This document shows, piece after piece, positions 22,176-35,725 of a DNA stretch of 64,000 nucleotides; positions within the stretch are counted from its first letter, which is position 1, and the number at the start of each line of letters is the position of its first letter. Source of the stretch: [Mycoplasma] gypis (GTDB lineage Bacteria > Bacillota_I > Bacilli_A > Mycoplasmatales > Metamycoplasmataceae); the NCBI RefSeq assembly GCF_016924775.1, contig NZ_JAFFTD010000002.1, positions 1 through 64,000 on the forward strand, written 5' to 3'. The notes under the pieces were generated by a model. That model was not told the DNA's origin. It made no database searches and saw nothing but the letters and a program-made list of their open reading frames with translations. The position numbers were made by a program, and so were the translations under genes.

Positions 22176-23530
22176 TGTTAGAAATTGTTAATAGTATTGC
22201 TAAACAAAGTTGAACTTTAGAAGCAAAATTTTATCCTAAGAAAAACCCTTTTGTCGATTTTTATATTCGTGAAGACGTTCAAAAGAAAATAGCTTATGTA
22301 TACTTGCCAACTCAATCAACTATCAAACCAGAACAATATTTAAACTTCGCTAAATCATTACCAATTATTGCTAATCGTGAATATATTATCGATGTCGCTT
22401 CATTTAAAACTTCAAATATTAATCTTGAAGACTTAACTAAGATTTTTAGTTATGGAATCCAATATGGTTTATATAAAACATTTAGTTTAAAAACTGAACA
22501 ACAAAATGAACTTCTAAACCACAAGTTATTAATTAAAAAACAAGAATTAATGCCAGTTGCTCAAAAATCAATTGAAATCGCTTTAGCACAAAATAAAGCT
22601 CGCTACTACCAAGCAATGGCTCCAAATATTGCTAATTCTGAATTTTTAGCAAATGAAATTGTAAAAAATTTCGCAGAACAAAACATTGAAAATGTAACAG
22701 TTTCAGTCTACGACAAAAAACAAATTCAAGACTTAAAAATGAATTTATTTTTAAGTGTAAATGAAGGTTCTAATCATGAAGCTAGATTAGTTGTTATTGA
22801 TTACACATATGATGCGAATGACAAAAACAGAACTGTCTTAGTTGGTAAAGGAATTACTTTTGATGCGGGTGGATACCAAATTAAAACAAAAAAAGGTATG
22901 CCGGGCATGAAATACGATATGACAGGTAGTGTTGTTGCTGCATTTAGTGTCGAAGCTTTAGCGAAAATAAAAGCTAAACAAAACGTTAGTGCAGTTTTAT
23001 TGCTAACTGACAACCGTGTTAATGCAAAAGCTACTGTTCCTGACAGTGTTTTTGTGTCAATGAATGGAAAAAGTGTCGAAGTTAATAACACCGATGCTGA
23101 AGGGCGTTTAGTTTTAGCTGATGGTTTAACTTTTGCGATTAGAAATTTAAAAGCAACAAAATTAATTGATATTGCCACCTTAACAGGAGCAATTCAGTCA
23201 GCTTTAGGTGACACATATTGTGGTGTTTTTGCGACTGATGATAACTTTTATAACCAAATGCTACAAGCTTCAAAAAATGCTTTTGAATTAATCTGAAGAA
23301 TGCCAATGGATGAACAATATTCACTAGGTCTTAAAAAATCAAAAATTGCCGATTTATATAATTCTGATTTATCAGGTGATGCTGGATCATGTACAGCAGC
23401 AATGTTTTTAAACGAGTTTAGGGAAGACGTTGACTTAATTCATATAGACATTGCAGCTGTCGCTAAGAAAAATAATTATTCAAATGTTCCGATGATTCCA
23501 ACATTGGTAGAAATGTTAAATGGAAAATAG
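22175..23530 (+). CDS. M17 leucyl aminopeptidase, second of a tandem pair
   Basis: 451 residues, same family as the gene upstream. Motifs are GKGITFDAGG, MKYDMTG and NTDAEGRLVLADG, so the catalytic site appears complete. The N-terminal domains of the two copies are far more different from each other than the catalytic halves, which suggests an old duplication with diverged oligomerisation or specificity. The ATG overlaps the preceding stop (TAATG), so the pair is translated from one message. Its end overlaps the next gene by 11 bases. Confidence 0.92.
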
Positions 23531-24395
23531 TCAAACAAAAACAAACAGAATTAAGCAATGATTTCGTAAAGAGTTTAAATTAAGCATTTACGATATTGCT
23601 GTTTTTGGGCTTTTATTAGCTCTTTATTTTATTATCGAAACATTTGAAAGATATGTGTTTCCACATGCTTTAAAAATTTCAATTACCTATGCAGTATTTG
23701 TTGTTTTTGGAATTATTTTAGGCCCAATAAAAGGATCAATATTAGCTTTTTTATGTGACTTATTTACGCAGCTAATTTATGGAATTCAATTCTATATGTT
23801 TGCTTATGCAATTGTTCCGGTTTTAATCGCAATCACTTCCTGAGCTATTTTTAAATTAAAAGATTTAAAAAATGAAAAGTTATTGTGAATAATAGGTTTT
23901 GCAATTATTTTTGTTTTAACCATTGTTTTTATTGCCTTTTTAGCAACACAACAAAACAATATTCAATCAGGAATGAAAAGAAAAAATCCAAAATTAATCA
24001 GTATTAATATTGTTATGATTGTTTCGATTATTTCAATTTTATTTATTTGAACAATCGCGACAGGATCATTTTTTGTTGGATTCTTTAACAAGAATGTTAA
24101 CAAAAAATCTTCAGCCAAAACATTATTTGTAATTTTAATTACTGTATTTCTAATTATTGTTTTATATCGTTGATTATGAGGACCTTTTGCATATATAACA
24201 TTTATGAATCGTTATTTTGTAAAGTCAAATCCTTGATCATATGATGAATATTATTTCTATTTTATGATTCCAATTATGTTTAAAACTTTAATTGAAATTC
24301 CAATCTATACAATCATTTTATTTACATTAAAACATGCAATTGAATGAATGAAAAAACACTTTAAAAATCAAGCAAAAATGCGAAGATTTGAATAA
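23520..24395 (+). CDS. ECF transporter S component (vitamin-binding membrane subunit)
   Basis: 291 residues with about six hydrophobic helices. The first two-helix region, LALYFIIETFERYVFPHALKISI..GIILGPIKGSILAFLCDL (about residues 32-80), has the layout of group II ECF S components, resembling folate-type members. These bind a vitamin and share a common EcfA/EcfA'/EcfT module, which is not in this window. There is an unusual long loop near residues 145-165, and the C terminus is basic. The start overlaps the peptidase gene by 11 bases. The ligand cannot be determined from sequence. Confidence 0.8.
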
Positions 24396-24421
24396 ACAAC
24401 CGCTTAAGGTTGTTTTTTTTT
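24396..24421 (+). terminator. Intrinsic terminator of the aminopeptidase/ECF operon
   Basis: ACAACC, short loop, GGTTGT, then eight or more T. Confidence 0.85.
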
Positions 24422-24465
24422 GATAAGTTTTTAGGTTATTTATGGTTTCATTATAGAATTTATTT

Positions 24466-25959
24466 ATGACAAATAATGACTCAAAAACGAAATTTATTGC
24501 AAGTTATCGCACTTTAATTCCTATTAAAAAAGAGTGATTAAATCACAAATACTTTGATAATGCAAAATTTGAACCAATTAATATAAGCACTTTTTATCTT
24601 AAAAATAGTTTAATCACAAATAAACTTTCATTTAATTTAAATTCCAAAAAGAGTTTATTTTCAGATATTTATTCTTATAAGGAAGAAAATCATAATGTTG
24701 CAACTAATTATTTAGTTGACTTTTCGATTATTAAAACTAAATTTAATGTTACTTTTTTAGAAGTTGAATCACATTTTAAACAGGATTGTGACTTTCACGA
24801 GATGTCTTGAAAAAACATCGAAAGTCTTGTAAAAGAAATATTTGATGTTAATATTGTTTCAAATGATTTAATGAAATTTTTAGCTCGAAAAGCAATTAAT
24901 TATTTATATTTGTGGGAAGAGGTTTCCGAAGAACAAAAAATTGAACAATTATATAGTCAGGCAATTAATAAAACAATTAGCAACTATAATCAACATTGAA
25001 ACAAAGAAAAACTTTTGCAAATTGATTCAAAAAATATCAAATTTTTATTCGGAGAAAAAACAATCACCTTTCTTTCACTTTATAAGGATGTTTATTTTAA
25101 ATATCAAGGTGATTACTACGCAATTTTATTGCTTGCTTTTATTCAAAAAACAGTAAATGACCAAAACCTTGAAGAGCTGAACATAATCAGTGACATAACT
25201 GCACAATATAATGAATTTTGTAAATATAAAAATCAAGATAATACTTATCGCAAAAATAAAAAAATACTATCTATCAAGAAAAATAATAACAATAATTTAA
25301 ATAAAGAAATAATTTCTGAAGATCCAGAGCAAAAAATAATCAAGAATTATCAAGAATTTATTGAAAAAAGTAATAGAGCCAAAACAAATATTTATTCATT
25401 AAACTTTGATATTGTTTCCGATGATGATTTGGAACAAGAATTTTATGAAGCAATTTGTAAAAAATTTAAAGTTAAGAAAACTTTATCAGAAATAGAAAAA
25501 CTAATTAACGATCAAAACAATCTTTTTATTTCAATTAAGTCCGAATTTGAAGAAAGCAAAAGAGTTACTGATCTTAAAAAACAACTCTTTAGAATTGCTA
25601 CTCAAAATCGAATGCAAATTTTTACTTTTCTAGCAACAATTGTAATTATCATTAGTACAGCTGCATCCATTTTTCAAGGAATTGGGACTTTTGCTCAATG
25701 GGGCACTGAGTATAAAACTTTAAAAATTGTTTCAGTTGTTTCGATTTTAGTTATTCTGGCTTTAGCATTTGTTTTTATCTTTGTTTTTACATTCTTGAAA
25801 TCAAAAAACGATTTAAAGGATGACGCATATAATTTATATAAAGAAATTAAAACACAAAATTTAGGTGATAGTAATTTTTCAGGTTATCCAAGATGATTTA
25901 CCAAAATGATTAAAAAATTTGAAAAACTTGACAAAAAAAACGAAAAGACTGACCAATAG
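24466..25959 (+). CDS. Hypothetical protein with two C-terminal membrane helices
   Basis: 497 residues with no match that I recognise. The N-terminal 370 residues are charged and Asn/Lys-rich with predicted helices, including a low-complexity Asn run near residue 275. Two strongly hydrophobic helices follow (about residues 385-405 and 425-450) with a short loop, then a basic C terminus. The layout, a large cytosolic domain then a helical hairpin near the end, is reminiscent of RMD1/CorA-type architectures, but no GMN motif is present. It is monocistronic with its own terminator and next to the HNH-ABC gene, in the least conserved part of the window. Confidence 0.6.
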
Positions 25960-25971
25960 TCAGTTTTTTTA
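25946..25971 (+). terminator. Intrinsic terminator overlapping the stop of the 497-aa gene
   Basis: ACTGAC, five-base loop CAATA containing the stop codon start, GTCAGT, then TTTTTT. Confidence 0.75.
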
Positions 25972-26096
25972 TGTTTTTATAATATTGTGTAAAATGAGAA
26001 ACTATTTAAAAAATTAAAATATTTTTGTTTTAATTATTGAATTAATTTCCTTATTTTTTTTAACTTTTTTTTGCGAATTATAGCATAATTTATATT

Positions 26097-26159
26097 ATGT
26101 TAAAAAAAATTAACGAAAACACCTTATATGCAATTTATACTAAAAAATTGATAAAATAA
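26097..26159 (+). other. 20-codon open frame in phase with the HNH-ABC frame, ended by TAA
   Basis: ATG at 26097 gives MLKKINENTLYAIYTKKLIK then TAA 26157-26159; the same frame continues without another stop to 28475. It reads like the true N terminus of the HNH protein cut off by one nonsense change (for example CAA to TAA). A short leader peptide is the alternative. No clear ribosome binding site precedes it. Confidence 0.4.
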
Positions 26160-26180
26160 AAAGTTAATACAAAAGAATTT

Positions 26181-28475
26181 TTGAAATGCAATTTTTATAA
26201 ATTTCTCGAAGAAAATAATATTAAATATTTAAGAGCAAATGTAACATCTTTATCTTTAAAAACTCAACCAAATAGAGTAAGAATAAGATCTGATGCATTC
26301 TTAAAATCTGCTGTAAATGAAGGGACTAAAGATTTATTCCTTGTTTCTTCTTATAAAAATATTAACAAAGACATAACACACATAATTTTGTTAAGTAATT
26401 GATTTTTAAAATATAGTCATAGTTTAGGTTCATCGAATAGTTTTTTAAATTTTAACTATGAAGATTTAGAAATGTTTTCGCAATATTCTGGATTTCAATA
26501 TAAAAATTTTCAGACAAAAAACAGTCCGGAAACTAATAAATTCATTTTTTTAACTTTAAACGACAAGGATTTTTCGGAAGAATTATTTTATAACTATAAG
26601 AGCAGTTCTGAAAAAATTTTTGATGATTTATTATTAAATTTTTCAGAATCATCACAAACAAAAAAGAGTGATCCATCAATACCTTTATGAGTAAAAGAAA
26701 AACTTTTACGTGATTTTAATTTTTCTTGCGCGATTCATTCAGTTAATCCCAATAACTGTCGCACATCAATGAATTGACAAAAAACAAGAGAAAATTTAAA
26801 GGGAACAAATTTAAATGTACCTGTTGATTTTCATCATTTTGTACCAAGAAGTTTTTTCAAAAAAGAATTTTATAATAGTGATAAAAGTCAAATTTTGGAC
26901 TGGAACAAAATTCACAATTTAATTAATGTAATTCCTTTATGTCAAATTTGTCATCAAAGTATTCATAATAGTGATAAAGAATTACAAAAGCAAACTTTTA
27001 ATTTAATAATTGACACATATAAAACAAAAAATAATATTGAAAAATTTAATGATTCATCAGTTCAAAACATTATTATCAATGCATCAATATTAGCTGGTCT
27101 AATGCTTTTAGATATTGTCTTACTTTATGCAAATAATATTTTATATATGAAAATAATTTACTTTTCACACTTACATATTCGCAATGATATTTTTAAAGAA
27201 ATATCACAAAAACATCCAAGAAGTCTTAAAAATATTTCATCTGCTGAGATAACCAGTATTCTTGAAAAAAACGGGAATATGTTAGCACAGTTTCAAATAA
27301 TGTATTCAGTACTTTTTACTTTAATTCCAACTTTAATTGGTGTAATAATACTTTATTCATTTCTATCATGACAAATTCTTTTAGTTTTTATCGGTATTGC
27401 ACTCATTCAAGTATTTTTAGGTTTTGTATATAACATCTTTTATAGCTCAGTACTTTCTAGGCAAGCTAAGAATAATTCAAGATTGCTTAATAAAGTCCAA
27501 GAAATTTTAAATGTTTTAACAACCTTTGTTTATGCTAATAAAAAAGAGTTATTAATTACACATTTTAATAAAGGTTTAAAAGAATACTATCACTTAGAAA
27601 ATAAATTTAAAAATTATGATTCAACTTATACGTTTATTAAAAATGTTACAAGTTGATTATTTTTAGGAATTGTTTTAATTTGTTCAATTGTTTTCTATAA
27701 AAACAATTTTTTAACCTTAGCTGTTGTTATTTTTTCAATAATTCACTTCGTGCAAATTCAATCTTTTGTTGATCAATTAATAAAAATTAGTTTAAGTTTT
27801 GGACAAGTAAAACATATGGCAAAACAAACTAATGATTTCTTGAATAGTCTTCAAAATAAAGAATTATTAACTCTTGATTCTTTTACAAACATAAAACTTC
27901 AAAACATTAATTTAAAATATGATGATTCAAAACAAATATTTAAGGATTTCAATCTAGAAATTAATGCTAAAGACATGATTTTAGTTAGAGGTGAATCTGG
28001 AAAAGGCAAGTCGACATTGCTTGATATAATCATGAATATCAATCAAGAATACGAAGGGCAGGCAAGCATTAATAATATTGAATATAATTCGAGTTTATCA
28101 CTAGAAAATCAGATTGAATTTGTTTCTAAAAATACAACTATAAACAAATTAAATGATGATATAGACAAAGCGATTGTTGAAGACGACATTTTAGATATTG
28201 AAAAACTTAACTTAATTAAAGAAGAATTTTTAATTGATTTTGACTTAAAACAAGACAATATTTCTGAAGGGCAAATGCAAAGATTAAAGCTAGCAAATGC
28301 TTTTTACAAAAATAAAGATATTTACATTTTAGATGAAGTTATCAGTAACATAGATCAAAAACACCGCGAACAAATTCTAAAAAATATATTGAAACAAAAT
28401 AAAACTTTAATTATGGTTTCCCATCATATTACTAACCCACAACAATATAACTTTGACAAGATAATAACTTTATAA
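26181..28475 (+). CDS. HNH nuclease fused in frame to a truncated ABC exporter (chimeric, possibly decayed)
   Basis: One frame of up to 764 codons from TTG 26181 (next in-frame ATG 26472). The first 290 residues form a nuclease: an unrecognised N-terminal region, then an HNH domain with DFHHFVPRS, the asparagine in NLINVIPL and CQICHQSIH, giving the H-N-H pattern with a CxxC zinc pair. From about base 27064 it becomes an exporter: membrane helices, then an ATPase domain with Walker A GESGKGKST, signature ISEGQMQ, Walker B IYILDEV and switch His in VSHH. The exporter half starts at what would be its second helix; TM1 and any N-terminal peptidase domain are missing, so the junction looks like a deletion scar. 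Whether it is expressed is unknown. Confidence 0.6.
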
Positions 28476-28533
28476 AAAGCAACAAAAGACTGAAACGTAA
28501 TACACAAATATGGTTTTTTTATATAAAATAACG

Positions 28534-28570
28534 GCATATTTATTTGTTGCGTTTAAATTTATAACTTTAA
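28534..28570 (+). repeat. Direct repeat, copy 1 (37 bp)
   Basis: Identical over 37 bases to 29493-29529, beginning GCATATTTATTTGTTGCG. Weaker similarity (roughly two thirds) continues for about 65 bases after each copy, so the repeated unit is about 100 bases. Confidence 0.85.
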
Positions 28571-29492
28571 ACCAATATTTAAACTTTTTAAAAATAATGC
28601 CTAAATTTCAAGGTAGCAAAAAGACAAAATAAAAAGTTTATAATTAAATCTCAATTTTTTGTGTACTATTTTATACATAATAATTAAGAATATTATAATT
28701 ATTTGTAACAAAGAGAAAAATATTCATCTGAACTTAAGTTAATCTTAAGCAAAAAGATTAAAAATCGACACTGAAAATATTCAGAAGATAATTTTCAAGC
28801 ACATATAACAAGAATAACAAGATATAAAGAAAGGATAAGAAATATATTTAAATCCACAAATAATTTCATTCCTTTCTAAGCGCTTTCTGAAGAATGAATT
28901 ACAAATGCTTAAAAGGTAAAGGACATCAGTTCTTGGATTGGAATTAGCGACATTACATCATCGATTTAAGCCTCTGCACAAAGATTTTGACAGCCATAAA
29001 TAAATATCTTATGTTTACATGATTCGTTTTAAAAGAAAGAAAAATATACATAAACTTTTAAGAATGACGGACCTATTATAATATAAATGATTCAAACTAG
29101 ATTGAACACATATAAAAAATAAGAAAAAATATTTGATGGATGCATAACGAAGCTAAAAATAAATAGATTCTGATATGAATAATGTTTAAAACTTCTTAAG
29201 AAATAAAAAAATAATTTAAAAACTAAGTTCCAGAAGAGTTACAAACAGTATTTTTTACTCATTTGTCGTATTTTTTATCTTTTTTCTTCTTCATATGATA
29301 TTTAGCTGATAATAATAACTAAGACTTAAAAAAATTCAAAAAGAACTAATACTGAAATTCTTTTTCCAACAGTAATATTTCCATTATTAGTTTTGTTTTT
29401 CTTGTACTATGGTTTCATAAAAAATATCTTAATATCAATGTTAAAATCTATTAAACCTTACTTAGAGTAAAAAAGAACAAAAACTTATAAAA

Positions 29493-29529
29493 GCATATTT
29501 ATTTGTTGCGTTTAAATTTATAACTTTAA
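29493..29529 (+). repeat. Direct repeat, copy 2 (37 bp)
   Basis: Second copy, 959 bases after the first, next to the lysS terminator. The orientation is the same. Confidence 0.85.
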
Positions 29530-29592
29530 GCAAATGTTTAGCTTTTTTAAAAGCTAGTTCAAAACCTCAATATAGTTAAAAAAGAAAGAAAA

Positions 29593-29619
29593 AAGTTGAC
29601 AAGTTAATTGTCAACTTTT
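29593..29619 (-). terminator. Intrinsic terminator of lysS
   Basis: Stem AAGTTGACAA/TTGTCAACTT with A/T tracts on both sides, so it could act in both directions. Confidence 0.8.
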
Positions 29620-29621
29620 TA

Positions 29622-31097
<1,476 letters not shown>

Positions 31098-31222
31098 ATT
31101 GTACCTTTCTAAATGTTTTGTATAAAAATATTAAAAAAAGAAACATTTCTTTTTTAATCTTAAATATTATAACTTTATTAAAATATAAAAAAATAAAAAT
31201 ATGCACCAAAAACAAGCAAAGA

Positions 31223-32563
31223 TTATTTTTTGTTTAAAACTTCGTAAAACCTTTGCTTATTTTTTTCTTCAATTGTTAAGGCTTGGAATTTAAGAATGTA
31301 AAGAAATTCCTTTCTAAATTTTTTATCGATGAATTTAATATTTTGTTCAAAGAAATCTAATATGCATTTGTAACTTAAAACAGCATTAACTTTCTTATCA
31401 TTTTCGTATTTAGAAAAATGAGATTTTTGACTTTCAGGACACAAAATAAACAAAAAAGTCTTCTTATTATTAAAATTTTGGAGATGTCTTTTGTATATAT
31501 CTAATTGTGTTTGTTCTTTGTTATTTTTGTCGATACCATTAATTCCACTGAGGATTTTATTTTCAATGATAATTTCAATATTTGACCCTTGAATTACCAT
31601 GTCTGCAATACCCTTTTTTTCTTTTTCTGCAACAAAAACGCTTTTATTTTTCTGAATTGTTAAATCCCCTAAAATCTCGTTAGTAGTTTCTTCCTTAATC
31701 ATACTAACTATAAACTTTGTAAATTCTAACAGTAAATCATTATTTTTTTGAAGGATTTTTGTAATAAAGTTTGTGTACAACAACTCATCATTCATTTTTT
31801 CCACGAATTGAATTATACTTTCATAATTTCTTCCTTTGATTTTAGGGCTATTTTTAAGCTTTAGCATCTTATATTCATTTACTTCTCGTTCTTTTTCGAT
31901 TTTGCTGATTTTACTTTCGTATCATTTCACAAAGTCTTTACCAAGATTTACAATATGATTATTTCTACCGAATAAAGTTTCGGAAAATTTCGAAACACTC
32001 TCTTGACACTTTTTATCATTTTCATCAGGTTTTATTGATTTACAAAAAAAGTCCTTATCCTGTTCAAAGCTATTATCATCTTTACGATTCGGTATTCAAA
32101 CAAAAATATTTTCATTTCTAAAATCTAAATAGTTTTTTGATTCTATTAAATAACTAATTAATAAAGCATTGGAGCTGACTGATTTTTCTTCTTTATTTTC
32201 AAATTTAATATCTTTAAGTGCAATATTTTTAGGGCCATATTTAAACATCTTAATTTTTGTGTTATATTCTTGGATATCTTTTAATTTTCCGGGATTATTT
32301 ATGATATTTTTTAATTGATAAATTTTTGGAAAAAGTGTTTTTTCAAAAACAAAAATTTTTTCAATGTCGTTATATTGTTCATTATCTTTATAAGGATCAT
32401 TTTTATATTTTTTGTTTCCTACATTCCCCCATGAAGGAACAAAGATTGGGAATTTATTATCAATAAGCTTGTTTGGTAAAAAATCATTAATAACCTCAAT
32501 ACCAATATTTTCTTGGGTAAAACTTCCAGAAAAAGTCTTAAAAGCCAACCATTTTTTATTCAT
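31223..32563 (-). CDS. PD-(D/E)XK nuclease superfamily protein, 446 aa
   Basis: A single frame once TGA is read as Trp at about 32096 and 31924; start 32563 follows AAAGGAG by 6 bases. The C-terminal half carries a PD-(D/E)XK core: GIADMVIQGSNIEIIIENKIL (metal-binding Asp, then the E-N-K catalytic pair), followed by QTQLDIYKRHL, the usual glutamine helix. The N-terminal 200 residues are unrecognised and may be the target-sensing domain. Such proteins occur as stand-alone restriction or anti-phage effectors and as phage or plasmid nucleases. It stands alone, next to lysS and divergent from an ABC-F gene. Confidence 0.72.
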
Positions 32564-32718
32564 TTTTACTCCTTTTTTAAAAATTATAATCTTTTTAAGT
32601 TGTTGATAAAAATTATGCAAAATGCTTTTTGAAAATGAAAATGATTTTTTTATATTATCAAGCCAATAATGTATCTTAAAAGCCTTTATGTTCTTTAAAA
32701 AGGCTGTCTTGATTGTGC

Positions 32719-32724
32719 TATAAT
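32719..32724 (+). promoter_or_regulatory. -10 box for the ABC-F/peptidase operon
   Basis: TATAAT, 63 bases before the ABC-F start, in the divergent gap with the PD-(D/E)XK gene. Confidence 0.5.
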
Positions 32725-32786
32725 TGAAATGTTTTTATTATTTATATAATAATAAATTTCAAAATGTAAATTTTTAAAGGAGTAAA

Positions 32787-34399
<1,613 letters not shown>

Positions 34400-34400
<1 letters not shown>

Positions 34401-35716
34401 TGAAAATAGATAATCAATTATTGCAACAATTTAAACAACGTTTTGAAAGCGATAAAGTCGCAAATGTTATTAAAAATTCTGTTGCTAAAAACGGAATCAA
34501 TCAAACAGCATTTAATAATGATGTTTTAAGAAAACATGATTTTGTTTTCAGTAATGAAGTAAAAACAGGTTCAATTACTAACCAAAAATCTTCAGGACGT
34601 TGCTGAATTTTCGCTTCTTTAAACATGGCAAGAATCAAAACTATTGAAAAAATGAATATTGAAGATTTTGAATTCAGTGAAAATTACTACTTATTCTGAG
34701 AAAAAATGGAAAAAGCAAATACATTTTTACAAAATATTATTAATCATGGTTTAGAACTAGATTATAGTGATCGTTTAATGCAAACATTTTTATCAGAACC
34801 AATTAGCGATGGTGGATACTATCAATGATGAATTACTCTTGCAAAAAAATATGGGGTTGTGCCAAAACAAGCAATGCCCGAAACTTTTCACTCAGAAGCT
34901 ACTGATCAATTAAATAATATTCTTAATACAATAGCTTTAAAAGGGGCCTTAGAACTAAGAAAAGCACATAAAAATAATCAAGATAATAAATTACAACAAA
35001 TCAAAGAAGAAACACTTTACAAAATTTATGATCTATGTGTCAAAGCTTTAGGAATGCCGCCAAAAGAATTTGATTTTGTTTACTATGACAAAGATAAAAA
35101 ATTCCACCGTTTAGAAAATGAAACTCCACAAAGTTTCTATGAAAAATTTATTGGTGATGAATTAGAAAATAAAGTCACTTTAATTTCTGATCCTAGAGAA
35201 ATTTATCCTTATGGAAAAGTTCTTGAAAGCAAATATATCAATACTGTATATGAAGAAAGAAAAAATTATTCTTTAAACGTACCAATGGAAGAACTAAAAA
35301 AAGCTACATTAAAATCACTTTTAGATAATAAAGGGGTTTGGTTTGGTAGCGATGTTAGTCAAATGAAAGACATTAAAACCGGAATTTTTGATGATAAACT
35401 TTATGATTATGACAATATTGCTTCAGAAATTTCTGATTTAAGTAAAAAACAAAAAGTTGAATTAGGTATTGTTGTTTTAAATCATGCCATGAACTTTGTT
35501 GGAGCTGATTTAAAAGACAATCAAGTTATTAACTGAAAAGTTGAAAACTCATGAGGTGATGAAAAAGGTAAAAAAGGAATGTTTTCAATGTCAGATAAAT
35601 GATTTGAAGACTATGTTTTTGAAGCAGTTGTCGACAAACAATACATTGATTCAAAATACTTAAAAGGTTTAGAAGAAGAACCAATTTTATTAGAACCATG
35701 AGATCCAATGTTTTAA
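34400..35716 (+). CDS. pepC: C1B aminopeptidase C (bleomycin-hydrolase type), first copy
   Basis: 438 residues of the papain-fold C1B family, hexameric cytosolic aminopeptidases that trim peptides. Catalytic Cys is in NQKSSGRCWIFASLN (about residue 69), His in LNHAMNFVG and Asn in KVENSWGD; all are present. TGA codons are Trp, including the one after the catalytic Cys. Start overlaps the ABC-F stop (TAATG). A second copy follows after 9 bases. With the two M17 genes this gives four peptidases in the window. Confidence 0.92.
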
Positions 35717-35725
35717 GGGGCAATT

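Larger units (their letters stand above)
28476..29621. other. About 1.1 kb without an intact gene; decayed accessory DNA
   Basis: Stops are dense in all frames that I checked. It contains a 37-base direct repeat near each end and a short open stretch at 28709-28879 that reads like the remnant of a helical, basic protein. GC and oligonucleotide texture resemble degraded coding sequence rather than a promoter region. I cannot identify the parent genes; a lost insertion sequence or surface gene would fit. Confidence 0.5.
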
